A DNA stretch of 64,000 nucleotides from Darksidea phi (taxonomy: Eukaryota > Ascomycota > Dothideomycetes > Pleosporales > Lentitheciaceae): the NCBI GenBank assembly GCA_030770425.1, contig JASJFT010000053.1:172758-236757 (forward strand), read 5' to 3'. Position numbers and translations under genes: made by a program. This document shows, piece by piece, positions 56,079 to 64,000 of this stretch (positions within the stretch are counted from its first letter, which is position 1; every line of letters begins with the position of its first letter). The notes under the pieces are model-generated. The model saw only the letters and a list, made by a program, of their open reading frames with translations. It was not told the origin of the DNA and did no database searches.

Positions 56079-58439
56079 ATGGATATTCCGCTTCAAGCCC
56101 CCTTGCTATCGGCTGCACTCCCTGATGGAAGTCCAGTTGAAGGATTTGTAGGTTTCATCTGATGCTGGGACGGAGGGCATTTGCTGACCTTGGTCTAGGC
56201 AGATACTGGAGATATTCCTCCCACTTCCTTCGTTGTTGCTCAGAATTCATCACCTCAAGCCACTACTTCATCGACAACAGTATCTGATCCTCTGTTGCTC
56301 TCAGTGTCTCCAGGTCCAGCACCTTCCACTAATGCCCTAGCAAGGAAGAGAAAGATCGACCAAACAGATCATTTATCGAGAGAGGACGGGAGAAGCAAAG
56401 AAACTTTCAAGAACAATATCTGTAATGAATGCCGTCAAATCGATTTTGATAAAGTTATCGGTCTTGGTTCTGAGATCCGAAACCAAGGTGTTTGCATTCA
56501 GAAGGTTGGCAAGCGCTTCCGCCAGCGAATTCCAACTGACTGCCCGCTTTGTCAAATTCTCCTCAGTTCTTGCTTCTTTGGTGATGAAGATTCCAAAGAA
56601 CGGGAAGAGAATGGAGAAGATGAACTGCGAGCATTCCATTTCTTGAGCGTCGTCAATTTGATCGATCCAAATACGTCGGAGTTTAGAGATCATCGACGAA
56701 CCCATCTGCTCCAGTGTCTTGCCATTGTTCCATCAAGCTTCGATTCTCAAAAATGGGGCTCACGTTTGAAAAGTCATTTCCAGGATCATGGATGTTCCGT
56801 CGTGTACCGCGATGGTGATTCAATACCGGAGATATTCGCAGTCCAGAATGTCTCTACTCAGTTCGATTCATCCCTTGTGGTGAACTGGCTTCAGTATTGT
56901 AGCCGGAACCACAAAAGGCTCTGCTCTAAAAGCAGATCTTTCGTTGATGGACTCAAATTGATCGACTGCGAATCCCTTGCCGTCAAGATTGCCCATCCTG
57001 AGGATATTTACGTGGCTTTAAGTTATGTATGGGGACCTTCTGACAGGAAAAATGCACCAAAAGGAGTGGGGGATGCTATCGACAGCGCTCAGTTGCCTCC
57101 AATTCTTCCAGCCGTTATATCAGATGCCGTCAAAGTTACAAAACTCCTTGGTTTCCGATACCTATGGATAGACAAGTTCTGCATAGACCAGGATGACCCA
57201 GGCAAAAAGCATGACCAAATCAAACAGATGGGTTTTGTTTATGAGAATGCTGAACTAGCAATAATTGCTGCCGCTGGTCTAGATGAGAACTATGGCCTCC
57301 CCGGAGTAGGTGCGACACCACGAAAAATTCAACTTGCCGCAGAAGTAGGAAACGTCAGGGTTTTGTCATCAATGCGACACCCTCACTCCTCCATTCGTTC
57401 CTCAAAATGGTCCACCAGGGGATGGACATTCCAGGAAGCAATGCTTAGCCGACGCCGCCTTGTTTTTACAAACGAGCAAGTATATTTCGAGTGTAATGCA
57501 ATGAACTGCTACGAAAGTGTGTCTATACCTCTCCACAAATTGCACATCAAAAACAAGTCCAAGCAACGGAGCTGTTTCCGAGCAGGTGTGTTCGGTAGGA
57601 ATGGTAAAGAGGTATTCGGCCGTCTCGATCTTAACACTCTATCAACCTACCGTGTTTTTGTTCGATATTTAGCGGCTATCGAAGAGTACTCGTCTCGAGA
57701 GCTGAGATACGATCTGGATTCTTTGGATGCTTTGATTGGAGTTACTCGAAAGTTCGAGAGGGTCCGTTATCCGTATCTTCATATTTGGGGCGTACCTTAT
57801 CCTTCATCCGTGGAATCTAAACAGGCAACCCACTATTTTGCAAACAGCCTAACCTGGGTTCATACACAAGACTGCTGGGACAACATAGCAAAGCCACGGC
57901 GCAGGGCTGGTTTTCCATCCTGGACATGGTCTGGATGGGCCGGTAAGGTCTCATTTCCGCTTCACAAAGATTCGGGAGATGATAAACTATGGTTCAACAG
58001 CGCAATGGGAGCCATATCCTTCGAGTGCGAGTCCGAAAGAATCCTTGAATTTACTGAGATGGCCCACCACCCCTCAACTGAGACTACTCATTCTTCCCCC
58101 CCACGAGTACTCGTACTCCAAGCACCCCTCTTGCCATCGAAAGCCTTCTCGTACAACTCTGAAACAAATACATGGATGGTCTTCAACAAGCCAGCTCGAC
58201 TGAATCTATCCCAGGGCCCTACCAGCCCTTCTGACTTCTGGAGAGAGCTGCAAGAAGGAGGCAGATGGCAATGCATTCTAATAGGACGCTGGCTTGATCT
58301 TGTTTTCGTCATGATTCTTGAATCTCACAACGGCTTTGCGTCTAGGGCCGGCATATTTCGTTTCACAGACTCAATATCGGGCATTATGAGGAATTCGGTA
58401 TTAGAGACTTTTCACAAGACGATATTCCGGATTAAATAA
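56079..58439 (+). CDS. HET-domain protein (second, different subgroup)
   Basis: Exon 1 (56079-56147) and exon 2 (56199-58439) join across a 51-bp intron (GCTGAC branch) to 769 residues. The HET domain lies in the middle: VALSYVWGPSDRKNAP, FRYLWIDKFCIDQDD, IKQMGFVYENAELAIIAAAG and STRGWTFQEAMLSRRRLVF. An N-terminal region with paired cysteines (NICNECRQIDFDK, TDCPLCQIL) precedes it, as is common in this solo-HET subgroup. The C-terminus has FPSWTWSGWAGKV. It differs from the HET gene at 2.5-4.4 kb in subgroup, so the two are not recent duplicates. A role in non-self recognition is inferred from the family. The gene sits directly beside the RIP block, about 400 bp from its edge. Confidence 0.9.
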
Positions 58440-58802
58440 ATGCTTTACTTTCAGTTTCGGTTGTGCGACGCAAAATTATCTGTAAGCAGCCGAGCGCTGT
58501 ATATCACATGATTATTCTATTCACACAATGATTCACACTGATTCACTGTGACTACACACCAGCTGTGACTATACCCTAGTTCATAGTAACTATACAGTGA
58601 TTCATAGTGATTATTCCAGTTACCTGACCTAGCGCACCCAGTATATAAGGCCCTCTGCTCGCGCCCTAGCTAGATAGTCAGACTATACAATACATTCATT
58701 CTACACCCCCACCTGCTTACAGTTATAAGCCCGGTCTAATCCGCCTATATTACACGACCTATCTCATCCTTCTACAACGAAACAACGACCTCGCCGCCTA
58801 TC
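58440..58802 (+). repeat. Possible LTR / 5' region of a Copia-like element
   Basis: Normal-composition DNA with short direct repeats of the form TTCATAGTGA/TTCACTGTGACTA (58525-58620), then AGTATATAAGGCCC (TATA-like) and a CT-rich leader up to ATG at 58803. The position just upstream of a gag-like frame fits an LTR with promoter, but no second LTR copy is seen in the window, so ends are unproven. Confidence 0.45.
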
Positions 58803-59746
58803 ATGTCGAAAGCTAGTACAGCTATTATTCTCCAAGGCCTATATAATTAGAACCTATAGATCCACACCGTATAGAGGCTAGCTAAGGTAGCTAATATATA
58901 GGACTATATTAATCCCGAAGCTAAAGCTCCTATAGAGCTAAACAAGCCCGAGCGCCCTATTAATCCTAAGCTACCTATTAACGAGGATAGGTTACTAGTA
59001 ACTAAACTAAGCTTAATAGCTTTTACGTAGTATAATAAGGACTTAAGTATCTACTATATAGAGCTAAAAGAATATTATAGAACTAAAGATAAGCTCGGCT
59101 AAATCGAAGCCTATATAGCTAATACGCTAGCTAAAGACCTTATTTATTAGATTAAGAATTAGGAATTACTATATAATTAGCTTAAGACTTTAAAATAGTT
59201 ATTCGTTCTATTATTAGCTAATTAAGAATATAAGATTTAGAAGGTATATAACTTAGCTAAAATACTATACGTATATAGTAAGAATCTTAAAGAATAGAAT
59301 ATAACCTTTTTAATAGCCTATAATCGAGCTACGTAGCTTAATCTACTAATATATTTTATAAGTAAGTAGCGAATATAAGCGAGTAACGAATCTTAAAATA
59401 TATTTAAAAATCGAAAATCTATCTCTATAACTACTAATTAATAATCTTTTAAATTTTAATAGAAGATAGATAGTACTTAGATAAAGAGGATATTAAATTC
59501 TTAAAAGTTAAAAACTAATATTCCTTATAATAACTTAAGATACCTATATTTTAGCCCTTAGATTTAATAAAATATTATATTTATAAAAGGAAATATTACC
59601 TACTCTTATACCTAAGTAGGAAACGAAATAACTAAGATACTAGATTAAGAAAAGAATTACTAGTATATATATAAGTTATAGTATAATATAGAAAGAATTA
59701 CTAAAGTAATTAGACTATTATTAAATAGAATTATAAAAGAAAGAAT
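58803..59746 (+). pseudogene. RIP-mutated Copia-like gag remnant
   Basis: From ATG at 58803 one frame is protein-like but filled with TAG and TAA stops where CAG or TGG is expected. It keeps RLAKVANI, DYINPEAKAPIELNKPERP and KLSLIAF, the kind of N-terminal gag sequence seen in Ty1/Copia elements of fungi. GC content collapses from about 58830 onward. The copy is not functional. It is interrupted at 59746 by the second copy of the 1.1-kb element. Confidence 0.6.
59733..59746. repeat. 14-bp target-site duplication, left copy (repeat copy 2)
   Basis: ATAAAAGAAAGAAT at 59733-59746 recurs exactly at 60978-60991 and brackets the second copy of the 1.1-kb element. Confidence 0.75.
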
Positions 59747-60977
59747 TATCTCCTTTAGAAGCTTAGGCTACTACCTAGTATAACGTTATATTAGCTTCTA
59801 GGCTAGCTATATTTTTTATAATTTTAATTATCTTATTATATTTTAATATTTTAATATCTTATATAATAGTATAGGTAGTAATTATAGAATAATAATAGCT
59901 TCTAATTTATTAATAATATATATAGATAGTTAAATATACTAATAATATTAAATCCCCTACTATAGATATTTATATCTAGTCTTCTAAACTCTTATACTAC
60001 TTAACTAATAATATATCTTAGTACGAGTAGTAATAATAATAATAAGCCTTCTTAGCTAGATATTTCTATTATCCTCTATCTTTATATTATCGTTTATATT
60101 ATATCTACTATAAATACTAGCTCTATCTTCTATATTAGATATTCGCTTCCTTAATAGTCTTTTAAGAAGGCCGATTTCTTTATCTATAATAATCCTCTTT
60201 ATATAAGCTTTTCCTCTAGCCTATATAGATAGTATAGTTACCTTTAAATAAAATATCTATTCTTATTATATAGAACCTTAAATAGAAATATAATATAGGT
60301 AACTACTAATAGCTATATAAGAATTCTATTACTACTTATTTCCTCGAATATATCTAATATATAGTTAGTTTTATACTACTAGTTATTATAATTAAGAAGC
60401 TCTATTAATAGTATCTCCCGCTTATAGTACTAGGAATACTCTACTACGATATTTAAAAGGTTTAGAGTACTATACTCGAATAGTCTATTCTACTCTAGTT
60501 CCTTTTACTAAAGGTTCTACTAAAGGACTAGACGAATAATTATTAACGAAGATATATAGTTAGTAGGTATTAATATAAGAAAGCTAGCTAAAGATAAGAG
60601 ATAGATATAGTAAAAAAGCTAGCTAAGAATAAGAGATAGATATAAGAAAGCTAGTTAAGAATAAGAGATAGATATAAGTAGAATACTAGTATTATTATAG
60701 GTAATTTTTATACTATAGATAGTATTAGTATATTAATTCCTTATTATTACTATTAGTCTTTTAATACTCTATAGTTTAGTATTATATATTATTTCTTATC
60801 TAGCGTCTTAATATTCGAAATATTACCTTATTACTTATAATTAATAGTACTAAGTATAGCTTTATAGCTCTATTATTATATATAAGGTATAGATATAGTA
60901 TCTTTATTATATATAAACTTCTACTATATTTTATATAGACCTTTTAAAGAGACTTCTATTATATAAATCTAAATTAA
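59747..60977. mobile_element. 1,231-bp mobile element, copy 2, RIP-mutated
   Basis: It aligns throughout with 39941-41028 in the same orientation when C-to-T and G-to-A changes are allowed. The left end is CTCCTTTAGAAGCTTAGGCTACTACCTAG against CTCCCCCAGGAGCTTGGGCCACTACCTGG. Internal anchors AAGAAGGCCGATT, CCTCGAATAT and AAGATATATAGTTAGTAGGT are shared, as is the right-end GACTTCTATTATATAAATCTAAATTA. Both ends abut 14-bp duplications. It is longer than copy 1 mainly through an AT/TAA-rich insertion near 60030-60120 and tandem copies of a 30-bp unit near 60585-60680. Confidence 0.8.
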
Positions 60978-60991
60978 ATAAAAGAAAGAAT
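60978..60991. repeat. 14-bp target-site duplication, right copy (repeat copy 2)
   Basis: Exact repeat of 59733-59746 at the right end of copy 2. Confidence 0.75.
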
Positions 60992-61122
60992 ATAACTTTA
61001 AAAATAAAGCTTTAAAAAGAGAAATAAGTATTATAATTCTACGCGAATTATAGAATATAAGGTATCTTAAGAAGATTAAAAGCTAAGATAAAAACTTAGT
61101 TAATAATCTAATATTATATAAT

Positions 61123-61230
61123 AATAATCTATTTAATCTATATTTTAGTAAATAGAGTAAATAGAGTATAACTAGTAATAATCTATTTAATCTATATCTT
61201 AATAAGTAGAGTAAATAGAGTAAAATAAAG
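61123..61230 (+). repeat. 54-bp tandem repeat in the RIP block
   Basis: Copies 61123-61176 and 61177-61230 share AATAATCTATTTAATCTATA and GTAAATAGAGTA. It lies between mobile-element copy 2 and the reverse-transcriptase remnant. Confidence 0.8.
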
Positions 61231-61439
61231 AAGAATAGATATAAGAAAGTAGAGGATCTCTTAGATTTTCTATCTTAATTCTTTATAGTTAATCTTCTTT
61301 AATTACTAGAGTACTTATAAATAAGATTAAATCTTTTTCTAAGTAGTTATTCTAGTAATAAAATTCGTTAACTTAATCTTAATCTATTAAAAACTAATAA
61401 TATAATAAATATATTATTAGTTCTAATCTAGATCTCGTA

Positions 61440-62300
61440 TAAAGGTATATATAATATATAATAAGAAGCTACTTTAAACTACTTCTTTAAAGTTAACTTA
61501 GATAAACTACCCTTTAAAAGAAAAAGTATTAACTATAAGATTATTCTTAAAGAAGATATAAATAAGTTTAGTATAAGTTTACTTTATAATATATTACTTA
61601 AATATCTAAAGTTACTAAAAACCTATCTAGAAGAGTATTTAAAGAAAGACTTTATTATAACTAATAATATTAATTTTATCTTATCTATTCTATTTATTAA
61701 GAAGTTAAAAGGAAGGTAGAAGTTTTATATTAACTACTAGAAAATTAATATAGTTTTAAAAAAAGACGTTACTATTATCTTCTTAATTAAAGAGATATTA
61801 ATATAACTTTCTAAAGTAAAGATCTTTACTAAGCTAGATATATATTAAGTCTTTTATTATATTAAATTAGACTTTAACGTAGAAGATCTTATAACTTTTA
61901 AAATATAGTATAGAAATTATAAATATTATATTCTATCTTTTAGACTATATAATAGACTAGTAATCTTTTAATATTATATTAATTAAGTACTTAAGAATAA
62001 AATTAATAAGATCTATACTACCTATATAAATAATATTTTAATCTATTTAGAAGACTTCTTTAAGTATAAGAAATATATAAGTAAAATCCTAGATAAGCTT
62101 AAGAAGACCGAATTATAGATTAATATTAAAAAGAGTAAGTTTATAGTTACTAAAGTAAAATTCTTAGATTTTATTATTAATATTAAAGGAATTTATATAG
62201 ATCCTAATAAAATAGTAGTTATTAAAGACTAGAAGGAATCTATAATTCTAAAAGAATTATAAGTCTATCTAGACTTTTATAACTACTATTATAAGTAATT
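61440..62300 (+). pseudogene. RIP-mutated Gypsy-like reverse transcriptase remnant
   Basis: One plus-strand frame, broken by TAG/TAA, follows Ty3/Gypsy reverse transcriptase order. It shows a start rich in Lys and Leu, FIKKLKG, KIFTKLDIY (the first catalytic Asp region), YINNILIYLED where the YxDD box should be (both Asp changed to Asn, as G-to-A would do), KSKFIVTKVKFLDFIINIKG, and YIDPNKIVVIKD. Not functional. Confidence 0.75.
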
Positions 62301-64000
62301 AAAAGATTATAATTATATAATTTATCTACTTATCTAATTACTATAAAAGGGAAAATTCTATATCTTTTATAATAGACTAGATTTAGAGTAAAACTCCTCG
62401 TTATAAAGACCTCGGATTTCTTCTTTAAAGCGGTCTACTATAAAGTAGATAGTCTCTCTATATAAAATTCTTACCTAGAGCTCTTATAGCTTCTTATTAA
62501 TTTATCTATATTCTATTTAATATATATCCTTAGAATTTTATCTCTTATATTAAATTAATTATTCTCTTAAATTCTACTAGATCGCGAGATTCGTAAATAT
62601 TAATAAAGAAGACTATTAATAGTATTATAATAGCTTTATACTTACCCTCTATATAATATAATAAGTATAAAGTTACCTTTAATAATAGATTTAAATAATA
62701 TTCTAGTACTAGAACTTATTAGTATAGTCTAGATATAGCTAGTTAAGGAATAAGATAATATATAGATAGAGCTAGTACTCCTAAACTATCTATAAGAAAG
62801 AGACTTTATAGAAGAAGAAATCTAAATTAAATTATAATTAATTAAATCTATAATAGAAAATAAATTCTAAATAAGTTAAACTAATATAAAATAATCCTTT
62901 AATATAACCTTATATAAAATACTTATTATAATAGAAAATATAAATAAATATATAAATATCTTTAAAATTATTTATATATCTATATTCTCTATATCCTTTA
63001 GTACTAATACTAGTAGAACTACGTACCCCTCTCTATTAAGAATATTTTCTTTTCTCTTTTTAGTAACTAGTACTCTAATAAATCCTATAATATCTTAGAG
63101 TAAGAAGAGAATTAAAATCCTTAACTTTAAATACTTTAAAGGAAATAGATATAATTAGAGATAATTTAAAATATAGATAGACTATAAGCTATTAAATAAT
63201 AATTTAAAGAAAGAATATAAAGTAGATTATATTTTTAACTAATTAAAGAAAGTTATTTTAGATATAGATATATTATAGATAGATCGAAATTCTAATAGAA
63301 TAATAGAACTATTTTAGAAGTTCTTAAATAACTAATTTTCTAACCCCCTTATTAATAAAAGGGTTAAAAATAAACTTTAGACTTTTTAGTAGAAAAAGAC
63401 GTTCTTATATATATTTAACTTAGAGTTTATATAACTAGCTAATAATATTAAAAAAATAAATAACTATAGTAGCTTAAAGAATATCTACCTATAAATATTA
63501 TACTTAAACCTTTATAACTATATAATTATAATAGAAGTACTCTAAATATAAACTATTAACTAATTTATAAATTAAATAGTAGTAATAAAAAAAAATATCT
63601 TTTAAAGTAAAATTAATTAATTAATTTATATAACTTAATACTATAAAGATATAATAAAGTAGAAATCTACTAGATTATACTTAGAATACGTAAGGTTCTT
63701 AAGTCTAGAATAAAAATAAAAGAAAAAAAAGGTATATTAAGTCTTTATAAAAGTAATAAAATAGAAGAAGAAAAATAAAAACTATCTTAAATATAGTAAA
63801 AGTAATTATTTTATAAAAGAATATTAGTTTACTTTAGTAACTTCTTTATTCTTTATAAAAACTAAATATATAATATCTTAGTTATTCTTAGTAGAAGAGA
63901 AGTACTCTATAGAAGAAGAATAGGAAAACTAAAGTCTTCTAACTAAAATTACTATTAAGAGAAAAGACTAGAAGATTTAAATTTAAAGAAGATAATAAAG
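62301..64000. repeat. Further RIP-degraded retroelement sequence, second gag-like remnant
   Basis: No intact gene. Around 63090-63450 a plus-strand frame (KILNFKYFKGNRYN, then ELF and KFLNN, broken by stops) has the layout of a Gypsy gag, suggesting a second element starting near 62990. The part at 62390-62990 cannot be assigned. Confidence 0.45.

Larger units (their letters stand above)
58830..64000. repeat. RIP-degraded AT-rich repeat block (runs past the window end)
   Basis: From about 58830 to the window end the sequence is overwhelmingly A and T, with CTA, TAG, TAT and TTA steps everywhere and almost no CA or TG dinucleotides. This is the pattern of repeat-induced point mutation (C to T, mainly in CpA). 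No intact frame longer than a few dozen codons survives. The block holds nested retrotransposon pieces described separately. Confidence 0.9.

Noticed and set aside
1..64000. tRNA, rRNA and riboswitch search by eye
   Set aside because: No cloverleaf with a GGTTCGAATCC-type arm or recognisable rRNA stretch was found; a covariance-model scan would be needed to be sure.

Overview
The window looks like nuclear DNA of a filamentous ascomycete (Pezizomycotina; a Dothideomycete such as a Pleosporales member is my best guess). Genes are split by 37-113 bp introns with GT...AG ends and CTAAC/CTGAC-type branch sites. Gene families are typical of moulds: HET-domain proteins, a Pth11-like rhodopsin-domain protein, a Zn2Cys6 regulator, a hybrid histidine kinase, a Ppo-like fatty-acid dioxygenase and a heme-thiolate peroxidase. 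The last 5 kb is an extremely AT-rich block of wrecked retrotransposons, full of TAG/TAA stops and TA steps, as left by repeat-induced point mutation (RIP). I see no tRNA, rRNA, CRISPR array or bacterial-style operon.

Layout. 0-4.4 kb: the tail of an unknown gene, a phosphoglycerate-mutase-like protein without its catalytic RHG motif, a small relic, and a HET gene. 5.0-25.0 kb: a run of metabolic and transport genes. These are a POT peptide transporter and a divergent ATP-grasp ligase; a lysine 2,3-aminomutase (KamA) with a predicted mitochondrial presequence; a Pth11-like membrane protein; an APC amino-acid/choline permease; a 2OG-Fe(II) oxygenase divergent from a GNAT acetyltransferase; and a secreted BBE-type FAD oxidase convergent with a secreted SMP-30-like lactonase. 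26-31 kb: a broken F-box gene, a DUF7924-like protein and a glyoxalase-fold (VOC) gene. 31.6-36.3 kb: a long Ppo-like dioxygenase with a degenerate P450 half. 36.65-37.23 kb: a TA-flanked inverted-repeat element (MITE-like). 37.9-43.9 kb: a heme-thiolate peroxidase, an RTA1-like gene interrupted by a 1.09-kb mobile element, a Zn2Cys6 factor and a small hypothetical gene. 45-53.6 kb: a 91-residue CYSTM-like protein, a WW-domain protein and a hybrid histidine kinase. 56-58.4 kb: a second HET gene. 58.8-64 kb: the RIP block, with Copia-like gag, Gypsy-like reverse transcriptase, a second gag-like remnant and a RIP-mutated second copy of the 1.09-kb element.

How the genes may work together. The most interesting hypothesis is that 5-25 kb is a small, NRPS-independent biosynthetic locus. 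KamA would convert L-lysine to beta-lysine, the ATP-grasp enzyme would join amino acids by an acyl-phosphate route, and the GNAT, 2OG oxygenase, FAD oxidase and lactonase would tailor or degrade the product. The POT and APC carriers would move peptide and precursor. Co-location is seen in the sequence; co-function is inference. The second notable discovery is a repeat family whose two copies here are each bounded by a different perfect 14-bp target-site duplication.
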